Shown here: positions 7,289 to 17,530 of the stretch, in pieces
Layout of the letters: each line of letters begins with the position of its first letter
Position numbering within the stretch: the stretch's first letter is position 1
DNA from: an uncultured Bacteroidota bacterium
GTDB taxonomy: Bacteria > Bacteroidota > Bacteroidia > Flavobacteriales > Flavobacteriaceae
Assembly: GCA_902525795.1 (NCBI GenBank)
Contig: CABZIT010000006.1
Coordinates: 1-51,872 of the forward strand
DNA: 51,872 bases
Direction of reading: 5' to 3'
Translations under genes and position numbers: made by a program
Notes under the pieces: model-generated
What the model saw: only the letters and a program-made list of their open reading frames with translations
Told to the model about the DNA's origin: nothing
The model's database searches: none

Positions 7289-7669
7289 TTATTCTCCAAT
7301 TAATTTCTTGTAGTCTTCCGAGCTTAAAAGATTGTCAACATCACTTGGGTTTGAAACTTTCATTTTTATCATCCATCCGTTTTCATATGGATCATTATTT
7401 ACATCCTCAGGTGAAGTTTCAAGATCTTCATTTAACTCTAAAATTTCACCTTCAACAGGAAGAAACAAATCAGAAACCGTTTTCACTGCCTCAACAGTTC
7501 CAAAAACTTCATCTGCTTTCAACAATTCCCCAACCGTTTCTATTTCTATATAAACTATGTCTCCAAGTTCACGTTGAGCAAAATCAGTGATACCTACTTT
7601 AGCAATATCTCCATCTATGGCGATCCATTCATGATCTTTTGTGTACTTTAATTCGTTTGGTATTTTCAT
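7289..7669 (-). CDS. gcvH: Glycine cleavage system H protein
   Basis: A 126-residue lipoyl carrier that shuttles the aminomethyl group between the P, T and L proteins of the glycine cleavage system. It begins MKIPNELKYTKDHEWI, the usual H-protein start. The lipoylated lysine is K63 in EAVKTVSD, and the C-terminal WMIKMKVSNPSD segment is typical. The gene follows sprA by 11 bases on the same strand. The order ruvA-sprA-gcvH is one I associate with other flavobacteria. The partner genes gcvP and gcvT are not in the window. Confidence 0.96.
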   Translation of the reverse strand: MKIPNELKYTKDHEWIAIDGDIAKVGITDFAQRELGDIVYIEIETVGELLKADEVFGTVEAVKTVSDLFLPVEGEILELNEDLETSPEDVNNDPYENGWMIKMKVSNPSDVDNLLSSEDYKKLIGE

Positions 7670-7680
7670 TAATTTATATT

Positions 7681-10600
7681 TTAATTTCCAAAATTATATC
7701 TCATTGTAAAGCCAGTTCTAATTGTTGTCTGAGGAAAAGCCGTTGAAATTGCATACTCAGAAAAAGAGTAATCAAAGAAAAATATTCCCGTCAAACTTTT
7801 ACTAAAAGCATAATCAGCAGAGTATTTAAAATTGACAATTCTCTGACCAGCTGTTACTTGATTATTATCAATATCCAAATATCTTATAATAGTTTTATTA
7901 TTCCTAATAGAAAAATCTGCTTTCATATTAAGATCACTTTTAATCAGCTGTCTGGCACCCCCTAACCTTGATCTAATTTGTAAATCTTTAAATCTGTATC
8001 CCAGTCCAAAAATATATTCATAACCCTGGATTTCGGTAAGAAGATTATTATCAAAACTTAAGGATAACATCCTATCTTTTCTAATTTCAGTTAATAATTT
8101 CAAGGAATTTTTCATCTCAATATCGAATTTAATTAAGGGGCTAAATTGTTCCATTAAGTTTATATTGCTGAATAAGTTCTCATTTTTATAATTATTTGAT
8201 TGATCAAAAAGTTGTGGATTTTGTAGGGGAAACTCAATTGAAAAGTCTGGGTGAATATAATCTAAATTACTTCGAAATTGATTAATGGTATATTTAGAAG
8301 TATACCCATGTGATATTGAAAAACGCTTGAATTTTTTTCTAAACCATTTCATTTTCATAAATCCTGTGTACTTTATATCCCAATTTGGAATTGGAATACT
8401 TCTAAATGCTCCAAGCTCAACTGAGTTTGCATCTGATCCTGAGTATGCTGATAAAAACGCAGGAAGCAGAACTGATTGATTCGTCTTTCCAAATCCTAAA
8501 GGATATCCGGATAAATCTCCTCCTTCAAAATTATTAGGGTTGCTTAAATCAACACCAGATCTTGCAGCCAATCTCCTAGCAATAATTAATCTGTTTTGTC
8601 TAAAAGCATCAAATGTTTCTGAACCAAATTCATCACTTTTGGAAAACGCAGTTTTAATAAGTACAGTAGAGATATTAAAATTCCCAATTGTATTTTGAAT
8701 TAAAGGGTTATAAATGTCACTTAACCCATCATTGTTTGTATCCGTAGTATTAAAGTTTTCTGTCATATTACTAGCGTAAGTTCTACCAGCAGTTAAATCA
8801 ATTTTTAGATCATTGATAGGAACTAAATTTGCTGAAAATGCTAGATTCTTATTTGTTGTACTGGTGTACTGTTGGTTAAATTCTGGGAAAACTGTTAGCC
8901 ATCCATTCCTAGCAGCCAAGTATCTGATATCTTTTTGGCTGCCAAAAATATATCCCCATGACGGATTTGAAGATCCAAAAAAGCCAGGGGTTTCTAAGTA
9001 TCCTGGTAAAAAGGTGCCATTATTTTCAGAGTAATTAATCTGAATTCTTTTGAGATTTGTTATTAATTTAATAAATGATTTTAAAATCGGATTCACTTTT
9101 TTAGAGCCTAAATTATCTCTTGATTGCACTGCAAAACCTCTGTCTGGACCTCTTCTTGAGCTATCTCCGGTAAATTTATTCAGACCTAGGTATCTATAAA
9201 ATTTTTGAAAGTCAAGCAGGGTATTTAAACTATGAGTATTGGCATTTGAAATAGAATTTCCAAGATTATAATTCTCACCATCTATTATAATATTACTAAA
9301 TAAATCTGAACCCTTTTGCCACTGAAAATCTCCCGTGTACGAATAAGTTGATCTGATAAAATCAAATGTTGGTATTTTATCAAATGGAATATTATAATTT
9401 AATTTCAGCTGTTGAACTTGTCTATTTGGATCACCTATATCAAAAAATTTATCCCATATTGTCAAACTAGGATCCTGTTCCCCAGACCCTAAATTATTGA
9501 TGAAATAATTTTTAACTATATTATTATTACTAGCACTATAATCCATACTCAGATTATCTGTAATTGGATAACTAATTGCAAATTGAAAATCAAAAGTGTA
9601 ATTTCTTTGAAATAAATCACCAACTCCAATATTGTCTTGAGATAAGTCAATATCTCTAAACTTTTGTTTGTTAAATTGTCTTATAAAATCTGTATTAATA
9701 TTTATACTGGCTGGTAAAAAATTTAGATTAAAATCTTTTAATATTTTTAAATAATTACTCGTAAATAGAGAATCATTTTTTTTGAATGGTTCTAATTTTG
9801 AGGAATTAAAATTAAAATTATAATTTATTCCTGCTCTCACCGATTGATCGAGCATATTTTCAATTTCATAATCTCTGTGCTTAATTTCGTTGTATGAGTA
9901 ATTTAAAGTAAGATTTTCAATATCATAAAACCTTGCCTTTTTTTCACCAAGCTTTTGCTTGTTAACTCCGATAAAATTTATATTTTTTCTTTTTGTGTAG
10001 TCTTCTGATTGCCTTTGGATGATATCCCTTTGAGCTTGATTTTCAGCAAGATCTAATACAGAATTTAATCTAATATCTCTAAATTGTTGGTCATATTCAG
10101 GCGTAATTAATTCTTCTCCTGATGAGTAATTAAATGGTATAGTCAACCCCCATTTTTCTGGAAATAATTTCCCAACATTCATACTTGTAACTAAATCATA
10201 CTGTTTTTTATCCTCCTTATCCCTCTCACTTGGGCCTTGTTCTAAATTTCCAAAACCGCTAGTACTTTGTCTTGCAGTTGCAGATAAATTCATAAAATCT
10301 GCAAAGTTAGAATCAACAGCAAGAGTAGCTGCCCATCCTCCCTCATTATCCATTTCTGATAATCTAAGCTCATTGAACCAAACCTCAGCGCATACATCCA
10401 TATTGTCTTGACTTGGGTTTTTAACACCAACCATTAATGTTCGTACATCACCAAAATTTGGGTTACCCTTGATTGAAACTCTTTGATTTCCGAATTCTAA
10501 AAAAGAAAATTCAGAAACAGGCTCATCAATTACATTATCTCCGTCAAGATTATAAAAAACTGGTGTGTCGGATCCCAAGTTTCCGTTTACAATTGAGATA

Positions 10601-13600
10601 GATTTAATTGCTTCAAATGCACTAATAGGAATATTTATTTCATTTAGTTCAGGCCAAACTAATTCAGGATCCAAAGAAGTTTGGGGAGATACCTGCAGCG
10701 GTATTTCAACCTGATAATAATTTTCTGTGAGATCATTACCCAATCTTAAAAAAGCAACTATCTCTCCATCATTCAATCCTTGTAGCTGGTCATCCTCAGC
10801 ATGTAAAAACATTCGCAACCTTTTAAACTGACGCATATCAACATTAATATTTTTATAAACTCCTCGTGAATCTTCAGGCTCCAATTCACAAACATTGACA
10901 ACTAATGATTGTTCATTTTGTCTGATTATTGTATTGTTGTTGTTAAATTGCTCCCTTTCAACCCCAGGGGGGGAAACATAACTCTCCTCATTTTCTTGTA
11001 TACCAACAATTCCAACTGAAAAATCTGTATTATCATTATCGTTATTTATTTCTTCATCCAATGCTAATTGATATTTTCTCCAATCACTTCTAACTAAGTC
11101 TAATGTTCCAAGCCTAAGTATCGTGTTTTGGGTAAAATTATTAAGTAACATTCTTATAAATCTCACAGATCTAAAGTCTGAAATTCCACCTATCGATGAG
11201 CTTGGCTCATTAATAGGTATTCTAAACTGATACCATTTTACTATTTCAGAGGTGCCGTTTGGAAGATTAATATTTTTTTCTTTCTGATCAACAATATAGT
11301 TATTGTTTAAGTTTGCTAAAGATGCGGGAGTAATATCTAACTCATATTCAAAATAACTATCAATAGTGTTCATAGTGTTATCTTGATTGATATCCTCAAC
11401 ATCAGGCTGTGTTGTTGAACCACGATTAGTATCAGTTATTGTCTCTGGAGAATTCCCTTCTAAACCATTATAACCTTTATATCTTTCAAAAATATTTCCT
11501 TGGGTATTTAAAAAATATGTATAATTATCATTTGATGGATCTTGTAGTTCTGAAAAAGAATCAAACTGTTGCGCTTCTTCAAAATCATCATATCCGTCAA
11601 ATCCAACATCCTGATTTGTTCTAGCATCACCTGATGAAGCAAATGCATAAACTAAAGACTGATTTTGAGGAACAACAGAGCCCCAAACTGTTGGTGGTAG
11701 TAAGCTAATATCCCCATCTTCTGGCAATCCATTTTCATATTGTTTTCTGCCATCTTTTAATATATCCTCAGAAATATTACCTAAGTGAAATGTTAATGTA
11801 CCGCCGTTATTTTGGTTGTCATTTAAAAATGGATCCATCAACCAAAACTCAATATATTCAACATTTGCTTGTTCAAAATCTGTTGTATTAATCAATCTTG
11901 TAATTCCTGCCCAAGCATCTTCTGGGTTGTTAATGATTCCATCATTTGTCTCAGGATCCATATTATAAGGACCTCTTAAATTTGGGTAATAATTTAAATC
12001 CAAAGAATTTATGACAGATGTCTGACCTTGAACTAAATCAACTTGCGGGAAAATTTCATCTATGAAAATCCGTCTTGAGTATAGATTTGATAAATCTTCA
12101 TCTGTAATCTCAGCTGGCCTTTGACTACTATAAAAAACCGGATCAATTGAATACCAATTTAATAATGCTCTATCATAACCATTTTGAATCCCATTATCAT
12201 CTTCACTACCCTCTACATATATATTTCCCAAACCTATTGGTCTACTTGACAATGACCAGGATTGGGGTGTTAGTAAATTAATTGTATTTTGTGATCCTTC
12301 AAAATCATCAATATAAGATGTTACTTCTCCTCTAAAGTTATTGCCTTTGGGGGCACCAGGGATTAAATATGCAATTTCCCCACGAACTGAAAGATTGGAA
12401 GGAACATCTGTTTGAATATTTGGAAGCTTGTTAACTAGTCTTGTAAATAAAGGCATTTCTTTTGAAAATACACCATCAAAACCAAATATTGTGTTATTAA
12501 TTGGCTCCGTTCCAAAATTTGCCTTTTGAGTCAAAGGTCTTTCATGAAGATTTAACAAGGTGCCTGAGATGATCAATTCTTCATTAAACTGATGTTCAAT
12601 ATTAATTCCGGAAAATCTTTTTGTCTGCTGCCCAAACATTGCATTATTTTCAACACTCACATTTATAGGAGTATTCGATGCTTGTAGTCCAGGGTCCAAA
12701 ATTTGAACAGTCCCCAATTGATAATTTACAGTATAGTCAACACCCTCAACCAATGTACGACCTCCGGCTGTCACCTGTACAGAACCTCTGGGAACATTAT
12801 AAGCTCCAATTGGGATGCCAGTTCCTGATGATGATTTATATTTTCCCTTAATTAAAAACTTATTTTTTTCAGATTCTTGCTCTGCAGCTGTTTTTGTAGA
12901 ATTATATAATGAATGATAAACATATTTCTTTTGATTTAAATTATAGTTAGTTATTATATTCGAATCTCCATCATAATCTTCACTTGGTGTTAGTCTCAAT
13001 CTTTCAAATAAATAACTACCAAATGGCTCAACTTTGGTGAAAATAATTTTACCTGTTTGTGGGATCACAGTTAGATTTTCAACAAAATCAAAAAACCCAT
13101 CTCCATTATACTGAGGGTCATTATTATAATTTAACCTATCCAAGTTAAAAAAACTCAATAGTGGAATCTCATTTATAAGAGATGATCCGGCAATTGGATC
13201 TGGAAATGGGGTGCCATCAATTTCTTGAATGTAATTTAATTCTGAGGTTTCCTTATAAAAAATATTCAATTTAAAATCTTCTTTTTCAAGTTGAAAAGCA
13301 CCAGTATTATAAATATTTTTCATCATTAAATCCCACATAGGTTCATCAACGCTGGTTACCGTACTTTTCAATAATTTTAAAATTAAATTATTTGAGTTTA
13401 CTTGTATATTATCATCATTAACATTATTTGTTACTTGTGTTGCTTGAACTCCGTCATTTGCAAATTCTCCAACCTGAAAAACTTGATCTCCAACTGTATA
13501 TTGGAAAGCAACTGCAAGAATTTCGTCATTTTCAAGTTTTTGAGTTAAAGAAATATATCCCAATTGTGAATGAAATGTGTAATCTAGATTTTCCCTTAAT

Positions 13601-14841
13601 TTTTTTGCATTCTCTAATTTTCCATAATCAATTCCCTCATTAATATTCGGCACCAATATTCCTGATTGCACAGTGGCAACATCTCTCACAGAGTTTGTCA
13701 ATTGGGAATTAGCATTCCCAATGATTGTTGGATCAAAACTATTATTTGAATTATCAGGATATGAACCAGTAGCAGCTAGTAAATTAACATCTGATGAAAT
13801 ATTATCAGACTCTCCCAAGTCCTGTAAAGCTAGTATATTTCTAGTATCATTTAACTGACTATTTCTATTTGTAACCCAAACCTCTAACCTAGTTATTTGA
13901 ATATTTGAATTAATAAAAGGATAATTTAATAAAGCTTCGTCGTATTTATTTCGGAAATAGTGACTCAGAAAGAAATTTCTATTTTCATCGTAATTTAAAG
14001 CACGAAATTCAAACTCTTGAACTGTACCGCCTCCTTGCGAAGTAACTGACCTAGATTCAGATTTTTGTTCAGAGAAGATCGCTTTTATTCTAGTTTTACC
14101 AAATTTAAGCTCTGTTTTAACACCAAATAAACTTTGAGCACCTGAGATAAGTGAATTATTGAGAGGCATACTTACATTTCCCAATTCAATTTTTTGGATA
14201 ATATCATCTTCAGAAGGTTCGTACTCCAGCTTCAATAAATTTTGAAAATCAAAAGTTGACTGCGTATCAAAATTTGCATTCAATTGAACCCGGGTGCCTA
14301 CTTTTCCTAACAAGCTTAGACCGATTCTTTGATCAAAATCAAAAGTTAAGTTACTTCGATTTCTTGGTGAAAAAGCGGGGTTATCTTGTTTTGTGTATAA
14401 AATCCCAAAATCAGCTTCCAAAGATCCTTGAGGAACAACCTGAATTGTATTACCTCCAAAAATAGATTCAAATACTTGAGAATTAACATAAATCTCAGGA
14501 ATTAGATTTTTTTGATCTTCATCCGTTCCGTCTTTCTTACCCTCAGCAGCATCAATTTTAGATTTATAATATTCCTTTAAATCTTCTTTAAGTTTTAGTT
14601 TTCTGTATTCTTCTGGAGATAATATTATGGGGTAATTAATATCATAATCTCCAACCTTGACATTATAATAATATAAATCACTTGCACTATCATATTCATA
14701 ATTATCAACAAATGATGGTGGATAGGGAATGTATAATTCTCCTAAATCTGCCTCTATTTGTTGGGCAAGAATAGTACTAAAAAATGTAGTACAGAGTAAA
14801 ATAATTACTGTTAATGAAAAATTTTTTAAAAAAAAATACAT
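7681..14841 (-). CDS. sprA: SprA/Sov, type IX secretion system outer-membrane translocon
   Basis: A 2386-residue secreted giant, close to the roughly 2400 residues of known SprA. SprA forms a very large outer-membrane beta-barrel through which type IX cargo (gliding adhesins and secreted enzymes) crosses; in gliding flavobacteria it is also required for motility. A signal peptide (about 1-26, ending ILAQ) is followed by LYIPYPPSFVDNYEYD. Repeated aromatic, N- and D-rich beta segments follow, with long loops rich in NNDN-type runs. The chain ends with an aromatic-containing terminal strand (MRYNFGN), as outer-membrane barrels do. It lies 8 bases downstream of ruvA and 11 upstream of gcvH. No other T9SS core gene (gldK-N, porV, sprE, sprT) is in the window. 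The family call is very likely correct. Confidence 0.94.
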   Translation of the reverse strand: MYFFLKNFSLTVIILLCTTFFSTILAQQIEADLGELYIPYPPSFVDNYEYDSASDLYYYNVKVGDYDINYPIILSPEEYRKLKLKEDLKEYYKSKIDAAEGKKDGTDEDQKNLIPEIYVNSQVFESIFGGNTIQVVPQGSLEADFGILYTKQDNPAFSPRNRSNLTFDFDQRIGLSLLGKVGTRVQLNANFDTQSTFDFQNLLKLEYEPSEDDIIQKIELGNVSMPLNNSLISGAQSLFGVKTELKFGKTRIKAIFSEQKSESRSVTSQGGGTVQEFEFRALNYDENRNFFLSHYFRNKYDEALLNYPFINSNIQITRLEVWVTNRNSQLNDTRNILALQDLGESDNISSDVNLLAATGSYPDNSNNSFDPTIIGNANSQLTNSVRDVATVQSGILVPNINEGIDYGKLENAKKLRENLDYTFHSQLGYISLTQKLENDEILAVAFQYTVGDQVFQVGEFANDGVQATQVTNNVNDDNIQVNSNNLILKLLKSTVTSVDEPMWDLMMKNIYNTGAFQLEKEDFKLNIFYKETSELNYIQEIDGTPFPDPIAGSSLINEIPLLSFFNLDRLNYNNDPQYNGDGFFDFVENLTVIPQTGKIIFTKVEPFGSYLFERLRLTPSEDYDGDSNIITNYNLNQKKYVYHSLYNSTKTAAEQESEKNKFLIKGKYKSSSGTGIPIGAYNVPRGSVQVTAGGRTLVEGVDYTVNYQLGTVQILDPGLQASNTPINVSVENNAMFGQQTKRFSGINIEHQFNEELIISGTLLNLHERPLTQKANFGTEPINNTIFGFDGVFSKEMPLFTRLVNKLPNIQTDVPSNLSVRGEIAYLIPGAPKGNNFRGEVTSYIDDFEGSQNTINLLTPQSWSLSSRPIGLGNIYVEGSEDDNGIQNGYDRALLNWYSIDPVFYSSQRPAEITDEDLSNLYSRRIFIDEIFPQVDLVQGQTSVINSLDLNYYPNLRGPYNMDPETNDGIINNPEDAWAGITRLINTTDFEQANVEYIEFWLMDPFLNDNQNNGGTLTFHLGNISEDILKDGRKQYENGLPEDGDISLLPPTVWGSVVPQNQSLVYAFASSGDARTNQDVGFDGYDDFEEAQQFDSFSELQDPSNDNYTYFLNTQGNIFERYKGYNGLEGNSPETITDTNRGSTTQPDVEDINQDNTMNTIDSYFEYELDITPASLANLNNNYIVDQKEKNINLPNGTSEIVKWYQFRIPINEPSSSIGGISDFRSVRFIRMLLNNFTQNTILRLGTLDLVRSDWRKYQLALDEEINNDNDNTDFSVGIVGIQENEESYVSPPGVEREQFNNNNTIIRQNEQSLVVNVCELEPEDSRGVYKNINVDMRQFKRLRMFLHAEDDQLQGLNDGEIVAFLRLGNDLTENYYQVEIPLQVSPQTSLDPELVWPELNEINIPISAFEAIKSISIVNGNLGSDTPVFYNLDGDNVIDEPVSEFSFLEFGNQRVSIKGNPNFGDVRTLMVGVKNPSQDNMDVCAEVWFNELRLSEMDNEGGWAATLAVDSNFADFMNLSATARQSTSGFGNLEQGPSERDKEDKKQYDLVTSMNVGKLFPEKWGLTIPFNYSSGEELITPEYDQQFRDIRLNSVLDLAENQAQRDIIQRQSEDYTKRKNINFIGVNKQKLGEKKARFYDIENLTLNYSYNEIKHRDYEIENMLDQSVRAGINYNFNFNSSKLEPFKKNDSLFTSNYLKILKDFNLNFLPASININTDFIRQFNKQKFRDIDLSQDNIGVGDLFQRNYTFDFQFAISYPITDNLSMDYSASNNNIVKNYFINNLGSGEQDPSLTIWDKFFDIGDPNRQVQQLKLNYNIPFDKIPTFDFIRSTYSYTGDFQWQKGSDLFSNIIIDGENYNLGNSISNANTHSLNTLLDFQKFYRYLGLNKFTGDSSRRGPDRGFAVQSRDNLGSKKVNPILKSFIKLITNLKRIQINYSENNGTFLPGYLETPGFFGSSNPSWGYIFGSQKDIRYLAARNGWLTVFPEFNQQYTSTTNKNLAFSANLVPINDLKIDLTAGRTYASNMTENFNTTDTNNDGLSDIYNPLIQNTIGNFNISTVLIKTAFSKSDEFGSETFDAFRQNRLIIARRLAARSGVDLSNPNNFEGGDLSGYPLGFGKTNQSVLLPAFLSAYSGSDANSVELGAFRSIPIPNWDIKYTGFMKMKWFRKKFKRFSISHGYTSKYTINQFRSNLDYIHPDFSIEFPLQNPQLFDQSNNYKNENLFSNINLMEQFSPLIKFDIEMKNSLKLLTEIRKDRMLSLSFDNNLLTEIQGYEYIFGLGYRFKDLQIRSRLGGARQLIKSDLNMKADFSIRNNKTIIRYLDIDNNQVTAGQRIVNFKYSADYAFSKSLTGIFFFDYSFSEYAISTAFPQTTIRTGFTMRYNFGN

Positions 14842-14849
14842 TATCTAGA

Positions 14850-15431
14850 TTAAATATTTTTCAAGGTTTCTTTAATAATTTCCTCAACCGAAATATCTTG
14901 ATTTTCTTTGATGATGTTGTCAACTAATCTTTCAGATGATTTTTTATTTATTCCAAGAACCTCTAATGCAGATAACGCTTCTTCTCTCGTAGTATTGTTA
15001 GAATTAACATAAGTCTCATCCAGATCATAAATTTTTAAAATTTTATCCCTCAATTCAATTATTAACCTTTGTGCTGTTTTACTTCCAATTCCTTTTACAG
15101 ACTGAACAATTGAAACATTATTTGAGGATATCGCCTCTACAACTTGCTGTGGATCCAAAGAAGATAACATTGTTCTTGCGGTACTTGTACCAACACCACT
15201 TACTGAAATGAGTAATCTAAATATCTCTCTCTCTTTTTTGGAATAAAATCCATATAAAGAGTGCGAATCTTCCTTAATTTGAAGGTGGGTATATAACTTT
15301 ATATTCTCATTATCGGGTATTTGTGAGAATGTTGTCAATGAAATATTAACCCAGTAACCAATGCCATTAACTTCAATCACAACATTAGTTGGTGATTTTT
15401 CTACTAACTTACCTTTGAGGTGAGTAATCAT
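14850..15431 (-). CDS. ruvA: Holliday junction branch migration protein RuvA
   Basis: A 193-residue protein of normal length. The N-terminal OB-fold (about 1-62) begins MITHLKGKLVEKSPTNVVIEVNG. Two helix-hairpin-helix motifs follow: LLISVSGVGTSTARTML (about 73-89) and SVKGIGSKTAQRLIIELRDK (about 109-128). A flexible linker leads to the small C-terminal domain that contacts RuvB. RuvA binds four-way junctions as a tetramer and loads the RuvB motor. It shares its strand and probably its transcript with sprA (8-base gap). ruvB is two genes upstream, separated by queG. Confidence 0.96.
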   Translation of the reverse strand: MITHLKGKLVEKSPTNVVIEVNGIGYWVNISLTTFSQIPDNENIKLYTHLQIKEDSHSLYGFYSKKEREIFRLLISVSGVGTSTARTMLSSLDPQQVVEAISSNNVSIVQSVKGIGSKTAQRLIIELRDKILKIYDLDETYVNSNNTTREEALSALEVLGINKKSSERLVDNIIKENQDISVEEIIKETLKNI

Positions 15432-15475
15432 GATCTAGTAAATTTTGTCAGGCAAATTAATATAATAAATTGAAT

Positions 15476-16408
15476 TTATACTTTTTTTAAGAACTCAATA
15501 TTTCTTTTGATTCCATCAAAACCAGTTCTATTTAATGGGGATTTTTTAAAAACCTTATCAAATGTTTCCTTTGTCATATCAAGCCAATCTCTTTTATCCA
15601 TTAATCTCAAATCATCATCTGGATTAAATAATGGTTCATTATGTGATTTTGAAAAACGATTCCATGGGCATACATCTTGACAAATATCACATCCAAAAAT
15701 CCAATCATCAAATTTACCCTTGAATTCATTAGGAATGTTCTCTTTTAACTCAATGGTGTGATAAGAAATGCACTTACTACCATTCACTACACGTGGTTGT
15801 TCAATAGCTTGAGTAGGGCATGCATCAATACAGGCAGTACATGTTCCACAATGATCAAAATCTTGATGATCATATGTTAACTCTAAATCTAAAATTATTT
15901 CACATAAAAAGAAATATGAGCCGATTTTCTTAGAAACTAAATTTGAGTTTTTACCTATCCAACCCAATCCACTTTTTTTAGCCCAAGCTCTTTCTAAAAT
16001 TGGGGCAGAATCTACAAAAACTCTGCCGTGAACATCACCTACTTCTTCTCTAATAAATTCTAATAAATTTTTTAGTTTTTCTTTTATCACAAAATGATAA
16101 TCTTTACCATAAGCATACTTTGAAATCTTAAAATCAGTATCATCAATTTTTGTTTGTGGATAATAATTATATGAAAGAGATATCACACTTTTAGCTCCTT
16201 CAACAAGTAAGGTTGGGTCTAACCTCTTGTCAAAATTTCTTTCCATGTATGACATCTTTCCATGCATACCTCTCTTTAACCAATTCTCTAATCTTTCTGC
16301 TTCCTCTTCTAAAAACTCAGCTTTACTAATTCCACACGAAATAAAACCAAGTCTAATGGATTCTGACTTTATAGCACTAGCAATTCTATCTTTTTCAGTC
16401 GTAGTCAT
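15476..16408 (-). CDS. queG: Epoxyqueuosine reductase QueG (short form)
   Basis: A 310-residue cobalamin-dependent iron-sulfur enzyme that performs the last step of queuosine synthesis in tRNA, reducing epoxyqueuosine at position 34. Two [4Fe-4S] sites are visible. C187, C190, C193 and C197 lie in [12 protein letters not shown], with C213. C240, C243 and C247 lie in [11 protein letters not shown]. The motif [19 protein letters not shown] (about 132-150) is characteristic. It lacks the C-terminal HEAT-like region of the roughly 380-residue E. coli and Bacillus proteins, as other short forms do. Its start is 7 bases downstream of the ruvB stop. Older annotations call this family an iron-sulfur cluster-binding protein. 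Confidence 0.95.
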   Translation of the reverse strand: MTTTEKDRIASAIKSESIRLGFISCGISKAEFLEEEAERLENWLKRGMHGKMSYMERNFDKRLDPTLLVEGAKSVISLSYNYYPQTKIDDTDFKISKYAYGKDYHFVIKEKLKNLLEFIREEVGDVHGRVFVDSAPILERAWAKKSGLGWIGKNSNLVSKKIGSYFFLCEIILDLELTYDHQDFDHCGTCTACIDACPTQAIEQPRVVNGSKCISYHTIELKENIPNEFKGKFDDWIFGCDICQDVCPWNRFSKSHNEPLFNPDDDLRLMDKRDWLDMTKETFDKVFKKSPLNRTGFDGIKRNIEFLKKV

Positions 16409-16415
16409 AAAAAAA

Positions 16416-17438
16416 TTAGAAGAGTCCTTTCTGATGCGAATCTTTCTCCCTATTTAGATGCTTATATGCAAGGTTTGTAGCCTCCCTTCCTCGTGGTGTT
16501 CTCATAATAAATCCTTGTTGAATAAGAAAGGGTTCATACACTTCCTCAATTGTTTCTGGGTTTTCACTAACAGCTGTTGACAATGTTGTTAATCCCACGG
16601 GGCCGCCAGAAAACTTATCAATCAATGTAGATAAAATTTTATTATCCATTTCATCCAAACCATTTACATCAACATTTAGTGCCTTAAGACTAGACTTAGT
16701 AATATTAATTTCAATTTTACCATCCCCCTTGATTTGTGCAAAATCTCTAACTCTTCTTAATAATGAATTTGCAATTCTGGGGGTTCCTCTACTTCTACTC
16801 GCAATTTCAATTGCAGCTTCCATTGATATTTTTACATCCAATATCTTTGCACTTCTTTGAATGATGACAGATAATAACTTCGCATCATAATATTTAAGCC
16901 TACTATTAATGCCAAAACGAGCTCTCATTGGAGCTGTCAATAAACCAGATCTTGTAGTTGCACCAACTAATGTAAAGGGTTCAAGATTTAACTCAACAGA
17001 TCTGGCATTAGGGCCAGATTCAATCATTATATCAATTTTATAATCTTCCATGGCAGAGTACAAATATTCCTCTACAACGGGACTTAGCCTATGTATTTCA
17101 TCAATAAATAAAACATCTCTTTTATTTAAATTGGTGAGCAAGCCAGCTAAGTCAGCTGGTTTATCTAAAACCGGTCCAGATGTTATCTTAATATCTGCAT
17201 CTAGTTCTTTGGCTAAAATATTTGCTAATGTAGTTTTACCTAAACCAGGTGGTCCATGAAAAAGTGTGTGATCAAGTGCATCATTTCTTTCATTTGCAGC
17301 TTGAACAAAAATCTTTAAATTATCGATCACATGGTTTTGACCCTGAAATTCAGCAAATGAATTTGGTCGTAAATTATTTTCAAATTCTTTTTCACTTGGA
17401 GATAAATTTTCAGAGCTGGGATTAAGATTTTCATTCAT
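16416..17438 (-). CDS. ruvB: Holliday junction helicase RuvB
   Basis: A 340-residue AAA+ motor driving branch migration with RuvA. Visible motifs are [14 protein letters not shown] (N-terminal contact), Walker [12 protein letters not shown] (about 64-74), Walker [12 protein letters not shown] (about 115-125), sensor 1 GATTRSG (about 158-164), arginine finger region APMRARFG and sensor 2 [17 protein letters not shown]. The C-terminal winged-helix domain ends with [22 protein letters not shown]. The start is preceded by a 92-base gap after coxA, so it may have its own promoter. The gap is AT-rich and I find no perfect -7 element in it. Confidence 0.97.
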   Translation of the reverse strand: MNENLNPSSENLSPSEKEFENNLRPNSFAEFQGQNHVIDNLKIFVQAANERNDALDHTLFHGPPGLGKTTLANILAKELDADIKITSGPVLDKPADLAGLLTNLNKRDVLFIDEIHRLSPVVEEYLYSAMEDYKIDIMIESGPNARSVELNLEPFTLVGATTRSGLLTAPMRARFGINSRLKYYDAKLLSVIIQRSAKILDVKISMEAAIEIASRSRGTPRIANSLLRRVRDFAQIKGDGKIEINITKSSLKALNVDVNGLDEMDNKILSTLIDKFSGGPVGLTTLSTAVSENPETIEEVYEPFLIQQGFIMRTPRGREATNLAYKHLNREKDSHQKGLF

Positions 17439-17530
17439 CTGTTAAAGATTCCAATATTTTGTACAATTTAATAAAATAATTCTCTTCCGGATAATAAAAA
17501 GATCAATTGAAAGGGAGAATAGTTATTAAT

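Noticed and set aside
8285-14465. Several antisense open frames of 60-75 codons opposite sprA
   Set aside because: They lack family features and start signals, and they arise from the low-complexity coding sequence on the other strand.
15476-16408. QueG as a truncated or broken gene because it lacks the C-terminal HEAT-like region
   Set aside because: All cluster cysteines and the active-site region are present and the frame is intact; short QueG forms are a known variant.
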